64,000 bases of DNA, from assembly GCF_013090115.1 (NCBI RefSeq), contig NZ_JABFNN010000039.1, positions 186,001-250,000 of the forward strand. Reading direction: 5' to 3'. The position numbers were made by a program, and so were the translations under genes. The DNA is from Flagellimonas amphidinii. Lineage in GTDB: Bacteria; Bacteroidota; Bacteroidia; Flavobacteriales; Flavobacteriaceae. The notes under the pieces were generated by a model, which ran no database searches, was not told where the DNA came from, and saw nothing but the letters and a program-made list of their open reading frames with translations. Shown piece by piece: positions 16,661 to 26,224 of this stretch. The number at the start of each line of letters is the position of its first letter. The first letter of the stretch is position 1.

Positions 16661-17533
16661 ATGAGCGTCTTAGTAAACAAAGATTCAAAAATAATTGTAC
16701 AAGGTTTTACCGGAAGCGAAGGTACGTTCCATGCAAGCCAAATGATTGAATATGGAACTAATGTTGTTGGTGGTGTAACTCCTGGTAAAGGTGGTCAAGA
16801 ACACCTGGGCAAACCTGTTTTTAATACTGTAGAAGAAGCTGTTAATCAAGTTGGAGCGGATACAACGATCATTTTTGTTCCACCGGCATTTGCTGCAGAT
16901 GCCATTATGGAGGCTGCTAGTGCTGGAATTAAAGTTATAATTACTATTACAGAAGGCATTCCTGTAGCCGATATGGTGAAAGCGAATGACTATATAAAAG
17001 ATATGGACTGCACATTGGTCGGGCCCAACTGTCCAGGGGTAATCACTCCCGGGGAAGCCAAAGTGGGTATCATGCCCGGATTTGTCTTCAAAAAAGGGAA
17101 TATTGGAATTGTGTCCAAATCTGGAACCCTTACTTATGAGGCGGCTGATCAAGTAGTACGTCAAGGATTGGGCATTACAACAGCTATTGGAATTGGTGGA
17201 GATCCTATTATCGGTACAACAACAAAAGAAGCTGTAGAGTTATTGATCAATGACCCAGAAACTGAATGTGTTGTAATGATTGGTGAAATTGGAGGTCAGT
17301 TGGAAGGTGATGCTGCCAAATGGTACAAAGAAAGTGGTAGCACAAAACCAATTGTAGGTTTCATTGCCGGTGAAACTGCTCCTGCAGGTAGAACCATGGG
17401 GCATGCTGGTGCTATTGTAGGTGGTAGCGATGATACTGCCCAGGCCAAAAAGCGCATCATGGCTGAATGTGGTATCCACGTAGTGGATTCCCCGGCAGAA
17501 ATTGGTGCTAAAGTAAAAGAGGTAGTTGGGTAA
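16661..17533 (+). CDS. sucD: Succinyl-CoA synthetase alpha subunit
   Basis: SucD binds CoA and carries the phosphohistidine of the TCA-cycle enzyme that interconverts succinyl-CoA and succinate with ATP or GTP formation. The 290-residue protein has the CoA-binding Rossmann domain ([28 protein letters not shown]), the [20 protein letters not shown] block and the active-site His in [13 protein letters not shown]. The beta subunit SucC is not adjacent, as is common in this phylum. A strong terminator follows the stop after 20 bases. Confidence 0.97.
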   Translation: MSVLVNKDSKIIVQGFTGSEGTFHASQMIEYGTNVVGGVTPGKGGQEHLGKPVFNTVEEAVNQVGADTTIIFVPPAFAADAIMEAASAGIKVIITITEGIPVADMVKANDYIKDMDCTLVGPNCPGVITPGEAKVGIMPGFVFKKGNIGIVSKSGTLTYEAADQVVRQGLGITTAIGIGGDPIIGTTTKEAVELLINDPETECVVMIGEIGGQLEGDAAKWYKESGSTKPIVGFIAGETAPAGRTMGHAGAIVGGSDDTAQAKKRIMAECGIHVVDSPAEIGAKVKEVVG

Positions 17534-17553
17534 CCAACCGTTAAAACTATTCT

Positions 17554-17582
17554 AAATCCCGTGCAAAAACGGGATTTTTTTT
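17554..17582 (+). terminator. Rho-independent terminator of sucD
   Basis: AAATCCCGT (17554-17562) and ACGGGATTT (17569-17577) form a perfect 9-bp stem with a 6-base loop, followed by a T run to 17582. Confidence 0.9.
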
Positions 17583-17603
17583 ACTCAAAACATAAAACAA
17601 CTC

Positions 17604-17611
17604 TATATTTG
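17604..17611 (+). promoter_or_regulatory. -7 promoter box for fabG
   Basis: TATATTTG at 17604-17611 matches TAnnTTTG, lying after the sucD terminator and 27 bases before the fabG ATG at 17639. It also shows that the longer frame opening at 17561 is not real. Confidence 0.5.
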
Positions 17612-17638
17612 ATGGATAACCATCCAAACAAACCAACT

Positions 17639-18388
17639 ATGAAATTGTTAGAAGGCAAGAATGTAATCATCACTGGAGCAAGTAGAGGAATTGGAAAAGG
17701 AATAGCTCAAGTATTTGGTCAAAATGGGGCAAATGTAGCTTTCACTTATAGTTCTAGTGAAGCTCCTGCATTGGAACTGGAAAAAGAATTGCAAGCCATG
17801 GGTGTTAAGGCAAAAGCTTACAAAAGCAATGCTGCCAGCTTTGCTGAATCTGAAGCATTGGTAAAACAAGTTTTAGAGGATTTTGATGGGGTCATTGATG
17901 TTTTGATCAACAACGCAGGAATTACCAAGGACAATTTGCTAATGCGGATGGGAGAGGAAGATTTTGACAAAGTCATCGAAATCAACTTAAAATCGGTCTT
18001 CAATATGACAAAAGCTGTGCAAAGAACCATGCTAAAACAACGCAAAGGATCAATCATTAATATGAGCAGTGTAGTTGGAGTCAAAGGAAATGCTGGTCAG
18101 ACCAATTATGCTGCATCCAAAGCTGGAATGATTGGGTTTACCAAATCTGTTGCTTTGGAACTTGGTTCCAGAAATATTAGATGTAATGCTATTGCACCTG
18201 GTTTCATCGAAACAGAAATGACCGAAAAATTAGATGAAAAGACAGTTCAAGGATGGAGAGATGCCATCCCACTAAAAAGAGGCGGAAGTCCAGAAGATGT
18301 GGCAAATGCTTGCTTATTCTTGGGTTCTGACCTATCAGCTTATGTTACCGGACAAGTACTTAACGTGGACGGTGGCATGTTAACATAA
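17639..18388 (+). CDS. fabG: 3-oxoacyl-ACP reductase
   Basis: This 249-residue short-chain dehydrogenase matches FabG, which reduces 3-oxoacyl-ACP with NADPH in fatty-acid elongation. It has the TGASRGIGKG cofactor motif, NNAG, catalytic Ser in INMSSVVG, the YAASKAG Tyr-Lys pair and the C-terminal LNVDGGM. The start is ATG 17639 (MKLLEGKNVIITGASRG); the upstream frame overlaps the sucD terminator. It begins what may be a three-gene transcript with the VWA protein (5-base gap) and the prohibitin-like protein. Confidence 0.95.
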   Translation: MKLLEGKNVIITGASRGIGKGIAQVFGQNGANVAFTYSSSEAPALELEKELQAMGVKAKAYKSNAASFAESEALVKQVLEDFDGVIDVLINNAGITKDNLLMRMGEEDFDKVIEINLKSVFNMTKAVQRTMLKQRKGSIINMSSVVGVKGNAGQTNYAASKAGMIGFTKSVALELGSRNIRCNAIAPGFIETEMTEKLDEKTVQGWRDAIPLKRGGSPEDVANACLFLGSDLSAYVTGQVLNVDGGMLT

Positions 18389-18393
18389 ACTGA

Positions 18394-20427
18394 ATGGAAA
18401 TACGCACGGTACTCCTTATTGTTCTTGCAGCGATTGCCGCGCTAATCATAGTTTTCTATCAATACTTTTATAAAAACCCAAAAAAAGGTTCACTCAGAAT
18501 CTATCTTGCTTTTTTACGGTTCATTGCGTTTTTTTGCGGATTGTTGTTATTGATCAATCCAAAATTCGTTAAACACGATTATTTTCTTGAAAAGGCTAAT
18601 CTAATTTTATTGATAGATGATTCTGAATCTATGTCAGAACCCTCAAATGGTAGGTCTGTTGATGAAATCATAACTAAAATTGTTGGAGATAACGAAATAC
18701 AACAAAAGTATTCCATCAATTCTTATGCTTTTGGGACATCAATACAGACATTGGACTCTCTAAAATTTAATCAAAGTAATACGGATATTTATAGTGCGCT
18801 GTCCACAATCGATGAAATTTATGTAGGTAGTGAAAACAATGCCATTGTGCTGGTTACAGATGGAAATCAAACCTTGGGTCGAGATTACTCCTTTGTCAAT
18901 CTTGGAAAAAACATGGCAGTCAATCCTATTGTTATTGGGGACACAACCTCTTATGATGATATTTCAATCCATCTCATCAATACAAACACTTATGCCTTTT
19001 TAGGAAATAAGTTTCCCATTGAAACCAATATCGTTTACACCGGAAAAGAATCAGTAGCCAAAACCGTAACTATAACTTTAGACCAAAATCTTGTGCATAG
19101 ACAGCGATTGGATTTTGATTCTAATAACAATAGTCAAACACTTCATATTTTGGTAGAAGCCAAAAGCATTGGTTATAAATCCATTAATGTTAGTGTAGAA
19201 CCGTTGGATAATGAACGTAATGTAATCAACAATAACAAAGAGACCGCCATAGAGGTAATCGATGAAAAAACAAATGTCGCCATTGTAGCTGATATGCTCC
19301 ATCCAGATATTGGGGCCTTGAAAAAATCCATTGAAGCGAATGAACAACGGTCAGTAGAAGTTGTAAAACCTAATGAATTAAGTAACCCAGAAGATTTCGA
19401 CATCTTCATTTTATACCAGCCCAATAGAAATTTCAAGATCTTTTATGAGTATTTAGCACAGTCAAAAGCAAGTTCCTTTACCATTGCTGGCACAGCAACC
19501 GACTGGTACTTTTTGAATCAAGCTCAAAACAGTTTTTTTAAGGAAAATGTTAATCAAACGGAAGAAATCCTTCCTAATCTCAATAAAGCATTTGGAATTT
19601 ATGGCCTGGGGGATTTTGAAACGGACGATTTTCCTCCATTGGAAAGTACTTTAGGCGATATTGAAATAAAAGAAAGTTCAGAAACTATTATTTCACAGCG
19701 CATTCGTGGCGTAGATTTAGATGCCCCGCTTTTTACCATTTTGACTTCAAAACAACAAAAAGGCGCTGTTTTGTTCGGAGAAAACATCTGGAAATGGCGG
19801 GCGCAAACATATCGCAACAACCAAAGCTTTCAATCTTTTGATGATTTTATAGGAAAGCTAATGGTATACCTTACTGCTGATAGCAAGAGAGCCCGATTGG
19901 ATGTAGACTTTGAAAGAGTATTTGAAAACGCTGGACTTGCAAAAATTAGAGCTGAGTATTTTGATGAAAGCTTTCAGTTTGACTCTGATGCAACGCTCAC
20001 AATATCAGTTCAAGGTAAAAATAATGACTTTGTCAGGGAGTCTCCAATGTTGCTGAAAGGCAATTACCATGAAGTTGACCTTAGTGATTTGGATGCTGGA
20101 GAATATGTTTTTACCGTTACCGTAAGTGAAAAGGGGTTGCAACGTTCTGGAACATTTAAAATACTTGATTTTAATCCTGAAAAGCAATTGCTATCCTCCA
20201 ATTATAATAAACTTAAAAAATTGGCAGACAACACCACGGGTACTGTATATGTACCTGAATCTATTGACGAATTGATAACCTATTTAACAACTTCAGAACA
20301 ATACCGCCCCGTTCAAAAGAGCACTGAAAATGTCGTATCTTTAATTGATTTTCGATTACTGCTCGGATTGATTGCCTTGGCACTTTCCTTAGAATGGTTT
20401 ATCAGAAAATACAACGGATTAATATAA
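18394..20427 (+). CDS. Membrane protein with VWA-like domain
   Basis: This 677-residue protein has two N-terminal membrane segments (about 5-22 and 37-55) and one near the C-terminus (about 652-668). Between them, a periplasmic region opens with a VWA-like metal site DDSES at 75-79, followed by VLVTDGNQ near residue 155. The remaining extracytoplasmic part looks beta-rich. The topology recalls BatA/BatB-related or glutamine-amidotransferase-like VWA membrane proteins of Bacteroidota, and the role is unknown. It lies 5 bases after fabG and 13 before the SPFH gene, suggesting an envelope-related operon. Confidence 0.8.
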   Translation: MEIRTVLLIVLAAIAALIIVFYQYFYKNPKKGSLRIYLAFLRFIAFFCGLLLLINPKFVKHDYFLEKANLILLIDDSESMSEPSNGRSVDEIITKIVGDNEIQQKYSINSYAFGTSIQTLDSLKFNQSNTDIYSALSTIDEIYVGSENNAIVLVTDGNQTLGRDYSFVNLGKNMAVNPIVIGDTTSYDDISIHLINTNTYAFLGNKFPIETNIVYTGKESVAKTVTITLDQNLVHRQRLDFDSNNNSQTLHILVEAKSIGYKSINVSVEPLDNERNVINNNKETAIEVIDEKTNVAIVADMLHPDIGALKKSIEANEQRSVEVVKPNELSNPEDFDIFILYQPNRNFKIFYEYLAQSKASSFTIAGTATDWYFLNQAQNSFFKENVNQTEEILPNLNKAFGIYGLGDFETDDFPPLESTLGDIEIKESSETIISQRIRGVDLDAPLFTILTSKQQKGAVLFGENIWKWRAQTYRNNQSFQSFDDFIGKLMVYLTADSKRARLDVDFERVFENAGLAKIRAEYFDESFQFDSDATLTISVQGKNNDFVRESPMLLKGNYHEVDLSDLDAGEYVFTVTVSEKGLQRSGTFKILDFNPEKQLLSSNYNKLKKLADNTTGTVYVPESIDELITYLTTSEQYRPVQKSTENVVSLIDFRLLLGLIALALSLEWFIRKYNGLI

Positions 20428-20440
20428 AACAAACTTTAAA

Positions 20441-21256
20441 ATGGATAGATTACCAAAAATTGCACTGCCCGCAATTGCAGTCATTATTTTTCTAATTATT
20501 ATTATTTCAAAATCAGCAGTTACCATTGGCTCTGGTGAGGCTGGTGTGCTTTATAAAACTTTTGGTGGTGGTGTTGTAACCGAAAAACCACCATTAGATG
20601 AAGGATTTCACCTTGTGGCCCCTTGGAATAGGGTCTATATTTATGAAGTAAGGAGACAAGAGATTTTTGAAAAAATGAAAGTATTGTCATCAAACGGATT
20701 GGATATTCAATTGGATGCTTCCGCTTGGTACCAACCAAGTTATAACGAATTGGGGAAATTGCACCAAGAAATCGGGGAGAACTATCTACAGCGTATCATC
20801 CTACCCACAATACGATCTGCCGCCCGTAGTGTAGTGGGAAGATATACGCCAGAACAGCTCTATTCCAGTAAAAGGGACGCGATCCAACAGGAGATTTTTG
20901 AAGAGACCAAGAAAATTGTGGACAACCAATACATTGTTTTGGATGAGATTTTGGTAAGGGATGTCACCTTGCCACCTACCATAAAAGAGGCCATAGAGCG
21001 GAAATTGAAACAAGAACAGGAATCTTTGGAATATGAATTTAGATTGGTCACCGCCCAAAAAGAAGCAGAAAGACAACGTATTGAAGCCCAAGGTAAGGCA
21101 GATGCCAACAAAATATTAAGTGCTTCCCTTACAGATAAGATTCTTCAAGACAAAGGAATTGAAGCTACGCTTAAATTGGCCCAATCACCCAATTCCAAAG
21201 TGGTTGTGGTGGGATCTGGAGATGATGGCCTGCCCTTAATTTTGGGAAATAACTAA
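20441..21256 (+). CDS. Prohibitin/SPFH-family membrane protein
   Basis: The 271-residue protein has one N-terminal membrane segment (about 6-25), an SPFH/prohibitin domain (about 30-190, with VLYKTFGGGVVTEKPPLDEGFHLVAPW) and an alanine- and glutamate-rich coiled coil (about 185-235). Prohibitins form ring-like membrane assemblies that scaffold proteases or membrane domains. The FtsH protease that often partners such proteins is not here. It ends 10 bases before the his promoter, and no terminator hairpin is visible between them, so some read-through into the his leader is possible. Confidence 0.9.
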   Translation: MDRLPKIALPAIAVIIFLIIIISKSAVTIGSGEAGVLYKTFGGGVVTEKPPLDEGFHLVAPWNRVYIYEVRRQEIFEKMKVLSSNGLDIQLDASAWYQPSYNELGKLHQEIGENYLQRIILPTIRSAARSVVGRYTPEQLYSSKRDAIQQEIFEETKKIVDNQYIVLDEILVRDVTLPPTIKEAIERKLKQEQESLEYEFRLVTAQKEAERQRIEAQGKADANKILSASLTDKILQDKGIEATLKLAQSPNSKVVVVGSGDDGLPLILGNN

Positions 21257-21266
21257 ATAACCCTTT

Positions 21267-21294
21267 TTTGATATAAAAATATATTCTACATTTG
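21267..21294 (+). promoter_or_regulatory. Promoter of the his operon
   Basis: TTTG at 21267-21270 and TACATTTG at 21287-21294 are separated by 16 bases, the same arrangement as the M14 promoter at 1015-1041. Both elements match the Bacteroidota consensus. Transcription should start around 21300, immediately before the leader-peptide ATG at 21303. Confidence 0.7.
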
Positions 21295-21302
21295 ATGCTG
21301 TA

Positions 21303-21356
21303 ATGAGAAATAAGAACACACATCATCATTTTTATACTTGCCCTCAAGCGAGATAG
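21303..21356 (+). CDS. his operon leader peptide
   Basis: A 17-codon frame (ATG 21303, stop TAG 21354-21356) encodes MRNKNTHHHFYTCPQAR. Codons 7-9 are three consecutive CAT His codons. It starts about 9 bases after the -7 box and is followed by a terminator hairpin 30 bases later, then hisG. This is the architecture of a histidine leader peptide whose translation measures charged tRNA-His. It was too short for standard gene finding. Assignment rests on the coincidence of promoter, His run, terminator and his structural genes. Confidence 0.85.
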   Translation: MRNKNTHHHFYTCPQAR

Positions 21357-21420
21357 AGATGTATTGTTGTTTGTAAAATATATTCTAACCCGTTTGAGAA
21401 ATCAAACGGGTTTTGTTTTT
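21337..21420 (+). promoter_or_regulatory. his transcription attenuator: terminator and competing antiterminator
   Basis: The terminator is AACCCGTTTGA (21387-21397) paired with TCAAACGGGTT (21402-21412), a perfect 11-bp stem with a GAAA loop followed by TTGTTTTT. A competing pairing exists: CTCAAGCG (21343-21350), inside the leader-peptide codons, can pair with CGTTTGAG (21391-21398), the 5' arm of the terminator, with one G-U wobble. A small hairpin CTTG/CAAG (21337-21340 with 21345-21348) can mask that segment. Ribosome stalling at the His codons (21321-21329) would leave 21343-21350 free and favour read-through. Completion of the peptide would cover it and allow termination. Confidence 0.82.
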
Positions 21421-21458
21421 CAGACCTGTTGGGTTTCCAAACAAAACTTGATAACAAG

Positions 21459-22316
21459 ATGACAAAAATTAGAATTGCTGTACAGAAAAGTGGAAGATTG
21501 AATGAAGACTCCTTAAAAATTCTTAAGGATTGTGGTATTTCAATCGATAATGGAAAAGACCAACTCAAGGCGACGGCCAGAAACTTTCCCTTAGAGGTTT
21601 TTTATTTAAGAAATGGAGATATTCCGCAGTATCTCAAAGATGGGGTAGTGGATATTGCCATTATTGGTGAGAATGTTTTGATTGAAAAAGGAAAGGGTAT
21701 TGCCATTGCTGAAAAATTGAATTTTTCAAAGTGTCGAGTCTCCTTGGCCGTACCCAAGACCATGGAATACCAGTCCGTGCAGGATTTTGAAGGGAAAAGA
21801 ATCGCTACTTCCTATCCCAATACGGTAAAAGACTATTTGGATTCCAAAGGAGTAAACGTGGACATCCATATTATTAACGGTTCCGTTGAAATTGCTCCCA
21901 ATATAGGTTTGGCCGATGGCATTTGCGATATTGTTTCCAGCGGTAGTACACTTTTCAAAAACAATTTAAAGGAGGTTGAAGTTATTTTAAAGAGTGAGGC
22001 GGTATTGGCGGTCTCCCCTAAAATATCCGAAGAGCGGAAAGAAATTCTCAAAAAAATTCAGTTCAGGATACAATCGGTACTTGAAGGAAGACAAAATAAA
22101 TATGTGCTTTTGAACGCTCCCAATGATAAGCTGGAAAAAATTATATCCATTTTACCAGGAATGCGAAGCCCCACAGTTTTACCGCTCGCTGAAGAAGGTT
22201 GGAGCTCGGTGCATTCCGTGATCAAGAGCAACTCTTTTTGGGAGGTGATTGATGAATTGAAAGCTGCTGGTGCAGAAGGAATTCTAGTCTGTCCTATAGA
22301 AAAAATGGTGCTCTAA
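21459..22316 (+). CDS. hisG: ATP phosphoribosyltransferase, long form
   Basis: HisG condenses ATP and PRPP in the first, committed step of histidine synthesis. The 285-residue length and the C-terminal regulatory domain (about 215-285, with LPGMRSPTVLPLAEEGW) mark the long, hexameric form that needs no HisZ. Such enzymes are feedback-inhibited by histidine. The PRPP-binding loop ISDGSVEIAP-like segment appears as INGSVEIAPNIGLADGICDIVSSG. ATG 21459 is chosen over the TTG at 21429, which lies just behind the attenuator. Its stop overlaps the next ATG (TAATG). Confidence 0.96.
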   Translation: MTKIRIAVQKSGRLNEDSLKILKDCGISIDNGKDQLKATARNFPLEVFYLRNGDIPQYLKDGVVDIAIIGENVLIEKGKGIAIAEKLNFSKCRVSLAVPKTMEYQSVQDFEGKRIATSYPNTVKDYLDSKGVNVDIHIINGSVEIAPNIGLADGICDIVSSGSTLFKNNLKEVEVILKSEAVLAVSPKISEERKEILKKIQFRIQSVLEGRQNKYVLLNAPNDKLEKIISILPGMRSPTVLPLAEEGWSSVHSVIKSNSFWEVIDELKAAGAEGILVCPIEKMVL

Positions 22317-22735
22317 TGTTTGATATCAGATTTTTAAAACAGGAAGAAAAGGATAGTATAGTTCCATTTTTAAAAAAGTTGGATCCAACAATCACCGAAG
22401 AAACATTACAAGAGCGATTGACCATGATGTTTCAAAATGGATACCAATGCGTGGGCGTTTTTGATGGGAATAAATTGATTGGTATTTCTGGATTATGGGT
22501 GTTGACCAAATATTATATCGGGAAACATGTTGAACCGGACAACGTTTACATTTCCAACGCATATCAAGGTCAGGGAATCGGTAATTTGATGATGGAATGG
22601 ATTTTCAATTATGCAAAGTCCATTGGATGTAATGGAACCGAATTGAACTGCTATGTGGATAACAAAGCTGGACGCAGATTTTGGGAAAAACAAGGATACA
22701 AACTTGTGGGATATCACTATCAAAAGAAATTTTGA
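22316..22735 (+). CDS. GNAT-family N-acetyltransferase inside the his operon
   Basis: This 139-residue protein has the GNAT fold: an N-terminal strand and helix, then NVYISNAYQGQGIGNLMMEWIF, whose QGQGIG is the acetyl-CoA pyrophosphate loop, and a C-terminal NKAGRRFWEKQGYKLVGYHYQKKF. The substrate is unknown. Its ATG overlaps the hisG stop, and hisD starts 7 bases after it, so it is translationally tied to the his pathway. It is not a known histidine enzyme. A second, unrelated-looking GNAT gene lies at 26888. Confidence 0.9.
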   Translation: MFDIRFLKQEEKDSIVPFLKKLDPTITEETLQERLTMMFQNGYQCVGVFDGNKLIGISGLWVLTKYYIGKHVEPDNVYISNAYQGQGIGNLMMEWIFNYAKSIGCNGTELNCYVDNKAGRRFWEKQGYKLVGYHYQKKF

Positions 22736-22742
22736 AAGAGTC

Positions 22743-24026
22743 ATGAAGAAAGTAATATATCCAAAGAGAGAAGATTGGGAAAAGCTCTTGGAACGACCTA
22801 CTCAAACCGTAGCTGATATTGAAGATATTGTTAGTCGTATTTTTTCTGAAGTACAGCGTAGCGGAGATGGTATCGTTAAAAAATACACTAAGCAATTCGA
22901 TGGTGTGGAACTGAATGATTTTGAGGTAGAAGAAGAGGAAATCAGCAGAGCTACGGAGCAAATTTCCAAAGAACTGAAGGAAGCCATCACTTTGGCAAAA
23001 TCCAATATTCAGAAATTCCATGCTGCCCAAAAAACAACAAAAGTCGAAGTGGAAACCTTGCCCGGAGTATTGTGCTGGCAAGAAAAAAGGCCCATTCAAA
23101 AAGTAGGTTTATACATTCCCGGAGGTACGGCCCCATTGTTTTCTACCATATTAATGTTGGCCGTTCCCGCTCAGATTGCAGGATGCAAAGAAGTGGTGCT
23201 TTGTACCCCTCCTAATGAAAAAGGAGAAGTTAATCCGGCTATTTTGTACACGGCACAGCTTTGTGGAGTGAACCAAATTTATAAAGTCGGTGGAATTCAG
23301 GCCATAGCAGCCATGACCTTTGGCACGGAATCCATTCCAAAAGTGTATAAAATCTTCGGGCCAGGAAACCAATATGTCACGGTTGCAAAGCAATTGGCCA
23401 CCAAATATGGAGTTGCCATTGATATGCCGGCCGGGCCCAGTGAATTGCTCGTAGCAGCAGACGATACTGCCAATCCTGCTTTTGTGGCCTCAGATTTATT
23501 AAGTCAGGCAGAACATGGAACCGATAGTCAAGTGATTTTGGTCTCTACCTCTGAGGCCATGATCAATGCTGTGGAAAAAGAAGTTGAAACACAACTAAAA
23601 GCTCTTCCAAGAGTTGAAATCGCCGAAAAATCCATTGCTAACAGCAAGTTGATTTTGGTTAAAGATGATAAGACCGCAGTAAATCTGATCAATCAATATG
23701 GCCCAGAACACTATATAGTTTGTGTTACCAATGATGACTATTATCTGGAAAACATTGAAAATGCAGGCTCAGTTTTCATTGGAAATTATACTCCAGAAAG
23801 TGCTGGGGATTATGCTTCAGGCACCAATCATACCTTACCTACCAATGGCTATGCCAAGCAATACAGTGGAGTCAATCTGGATAGTTTCATGAAGAGCATG
23901 ACTTTCCAAAAGATAACCAAGGAAGGCATCCAAGGAATTGGAAGGGCGGTTGAAATCATGGCGGAAGCTGAAGGATTACAGGCGCACAAAAATGCGGTAA
24001 CGTTACGGTTAAATAGCGAAGAATGA
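22743..24026 (+). CDS. hisD: Histidinol dehydrogenase
   Basis: HisD performs the last two oxidations, from histidinol to histidine, with NAD and a zinc ion. The 427-residue protein has the family signature GPGNQYVTVAKQLA, the AGPSELLV segment and the zinc-site block LSQAEHGTDSQ near residue 260. It also has the YTPESAGDYASGTNHTLPT segment. The ATG at 22743 gives the normal length; the longer GTG frame (22653) runs back into the GNAT gene. Its stop overlaps hisC by 4 bases (ATGA). Confidence 0.97.
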   Translation: MKKVIYPKREDWEKLLERPTQTVADIEDIVSRIFSEVQRSGDGIVKKYTKQFDGVELNDFEVEEEEISRATEQISKELKEAITLAKSNIQKFHAAQKTTKVEVETLPGVLCWQEKRPIQKVGLYIPGGTAPLFSTILMLAVPAQIAGCKEVVLCTPPNEKGEVNPAILYTAQLCGVNQIYKVGGIQAIAAMTFGTESIPKVYKIFGPGNQYVTVAKQLATKYGVAIDMPAGPSELLVAADDTANPAFVASDLLSQAEHGTDSQVILVSTSEAMINAVEKEVETQLKALPRVEIAEKSIANSKLILVKDDKTAVNLINQYGPEHYIVCVTNDDYYLENIENAGSVFIGNYTPESAGDYASGTNHTLPTNGYAKQYSGVNLDSFMKSMTFQKITKEGIQGIGRAVEIMAEAEGLQAHKNAVTLRLNSEE

Positions 24027-25072
24027 CAAAAGTATTCGATATAAATACAATTGTTAGAAAATCCGTAATCGGTTTGAAACCCTATTCTTCCGCTCGGGAT
24101 GAATATGTTTCAGATGGTTCACAAATGATTTTCTTGGATGCCAATGAAAACCCATTTGAAAATGGTGTCAATCGGTATCCAGACCCTCAACAACGAAGCC
24201 TAAAAAGTATTCTTGCCCAACAAAAGGGAGTTTTGGAAAACCAAATGTTATTGGGAAATGGTAGCGATGAAGTCCTAGATCTTATTTTCAGGGCATTTTG
24301 CGAACCCAATCAGGACAATATCATCACTTTACCGCCCACCTATGGCATGTACAAGGTATTGGCTGGCATCAATGCGGTGGAAAACAGGGAGGTGCTTTTG
24401 ACAACGGAATTTGGTTTGGATACGACCAAAATTTTAGATGCGGTTGATGAAAGCACCAAGTTGATCTTTATATGCTCTCCCAATAATCCCACGGGGAACA
24501 TTTTTGAAAAAAAGAATATTCGGACGCTCTTGGAATCCTTCAACGGTTTGGTAGTTATTGATGAGGCTTACATCGATTTTTCAAATGAGGAAAGTTGGGT
24601 GTCTAGCTTAAAGGTGTATCCAAACCTGATTATTACCCAAACTTTGTCAAAAGCCTATGGCATGGCCGGTATTCGTTTGGGCATTTGTTGTGCTTCGGAA
24701 GCGATCATTACTATCTTGAACAAGATCAAACCACCCTATAATGTCAATCAGTTGACCCAGGGAAAAGCTTTGGAAAGGGTTCTGGATATTGAATCGGTCC
24801 AAAATGAAGTGCAATCCATTTTACAAGAACGTGCTACTTTGATCAAGGCGTTGGAAGAATTTAATTTTGTGCTGCAAACGTATCCTACGCAGGCCAATTT
24901 TGTACTGGCAAAAGTAGATAATGCCGATAAGCGTTATCAACAATTACTGCAACAGGGCGTAGTGGTAAGGAACAGGGGAAGCCAGCCTCACTGTGAAAAC
25001 ACATTGCGATTTACCGTAGGGACTCCAGAGGAAAACAAAAAATTAATAGCTATTCTCAAAGAATTAAAATAA
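24023..25072 (+). CDS. hisC: Histidinol-phosphate aminotransferase
   Basis: HisC is a PLP-dependent class I/II aminotransferase that makes histidinol phosphate from imidazole acetol phosphate and glutamate. The 349 residues contain the cofactor-site segments [33 protein letters not shown] and the Schiff-base Lys in [15 protein letters not shown]. It overlaps hisD by 4 bases and hisB by one base (TAATG), typical of coupled translation. Confidence 0.96.
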   Translation: MTKVFDINTIVRKSVIGLKPYSSARDEYVSDGSQMIFLDANENPFENGVNRYPDPQQRSLKSILAQQKGVLENQMLLGNGSDEVLDLIFRAFCEPNQDNIITLPPTYGMYKVLAGINAVENREVLLTTEFGLDTTKILDAVDESTKLIFICSPNNPTGNIFEKKNIRTLLESFNGLVVIDEAYIDFSNEESWVSSLKVYPNLIITQTLSKAYGMAGIRLGICCASEAIITILNKIKPPYNVNQLTQGKALERVLDIESVQNEVQSILQERATLIKALEEFNFVLQTYPTQANFVLAKVDNADKRYQQLLQQGVVVRNRGSQPHCENTLRFTVGTPEENKKLIAILKELK

Positions 25073-26208
25073 TGGGCAAAAAAGTACTTTTTATTGATCG
25101 CGATGGAACTATCATCAAAGAGACTTCAGATGAGCAGATAGATGCTTTTGAAAAGGTGTCGTTCTATCCCAAGGCCTTTACCTTTTTAGGGAAAATAGCC
25201 AAGGAACTGGATTATGAATTGGTCATGATAACCAATCAAGATGGTCTGGGCACCGACATTTTTCCAGAGGATACCTTTTGGCCTGTGCATGATTTCATTC
25301 TGAAAAGTTTTGAAAATGAAGGGGTGGTATTTGACCAGGTTTTCATTGACCGTACATTCCCCAATGACAATGCAGATACCCGTAAACCGGGAACAGGAAT
25401 GCTCACGGGCTACTTTTCAGGAGAATATGATCTGGAAAACTCCTTTGTGATAGGAGATCGGTTGACCGATATGGAATTGGCCAAAAACTTGGGTTCCAAA
25501 GGAATTTTCATCAATGATGAAACCCATTTGGGAACATCGGAGATTACGGTCAAAAGAGAAGAATTGGATGCGTTTATCGCTCTGGAAAACAACGATTGGG
25601 AGAAAATCTATGCGTTTTTGAAGTTGGAAAATCGGGTGGCGGAAATCGCAAGAAAAACCAACGAAACTGATATCCAAATTAAATTGAATTTGGATGGAAC
25701 AGGGAAAAGCACAATCAGCACAGGTTTGGCCTTTTTTGACCATATGTTGGACCAATTGGCACGGCATGGCCAAATGGATTTGGAAATAAAGGTTGATGGT
25801 GATCTTGAGGTTGATGAGCATCACACCATAGAGGATACGGCCATTGCATTGGGTGAGGTATTTTCCAAGGCTCTTGGGAATAAATTGGGGATTGAGCGCT
25901 ACGGGTTTTGTTTGCCCATGGATGACTGCTTGGCACAAGTGGCACTGGATTTTGGGGGGAGGAACTGGTTAGTATGGGACGCTGAATTCAAAAGAGAAAA
26001 AGTTGGGGACATGCCGACTGAAATGTTTCTACACTTCTTCAAATCGTTTTCAGATGGTGCAAAAGCCAATTTGAACATCAAGGCCGAAGGGACCAATGAG
26101 CACCATAAAATTGAGGCTATTTTCAAGGCCTTTGCAAAATCCATCAAAATGGCGGTGAAAAGGGATACGGAGAAAATGGTATTACCCTCAACAAAAGGAA
26201 TGTTATAA
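25072..26208 (+). CDS. hisB: Bifunctional histidinol-phosphatase / imidazoleglycerol-phosphate dehydratase
   Basis: The 378-residue protein fuses two enzymes. Residues about 1-165 are a HAD-type histidinol-phosphate phosphatase with the nucleophile motif FIDRDGT and the later [12 protein letters not shown]. Residues about 185-378 are IGP dehydratase with the metal-binding motifs [28 protein letters not shown] and [15 protein letters not shown]. This HisB fusion is known from Enterobacteria and Bacteroidota. A repeat element follows the stop and separates it from hisH. Confidence 0.97.
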   Translation: MGKKVLFIDRDGTIIKETSDEQIDAFEKVSFYPKAFTFLGKIAKELDYELVMITNQDGLGTDIFPEDTFWPVHDFILKSFENEGVVFDQVFIDRTFPNDNADTRKPGTGMLTGYFSGEYDLENSFVIGDRLTDMELAKNLGSKGIFINDETHLGTSEITVKREELDAFIALENNDWEKIYAFLKLENRVAEIARKTNETDIQIKLNLDGTGKSTISTGLAFFDHMLDQLARHGQMDLEIKVDGDLEVDEHHTIEDTAIALGEVFSKALGNKLGIERYGFCLPMDDCLAQVALDFGGRNWLVWDAEFKREKVGDMPTEMFLHFFKSFSDGAKANLNIKAEGTNEHHKIEAIFKAFAKSIKMAVKRDTEKMVLPSTKGML

Positions 26209-26224
26209 ATAAAATCATTGTAAA

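Noticed and set aside
16685..17164. Minus-strand open frame of 159 residues
   Set aside because: It is antisense to sucD, with a composition rich in Asn, Tyr, Ser and His typical of reverse-strand shadow frames.
17561..17638. N-terminal extension of fabG
   Set aside because: It overlaps the sucD terminator hairpin and the fabG promoter box, and adds sequence unlike FabG.
21257..21266. Terminator between the prohibitin gene and the his promoter
   Set aside because: No hairpin is present in these ten bases; only a short T run occurs, which belongs to the his -33 element.
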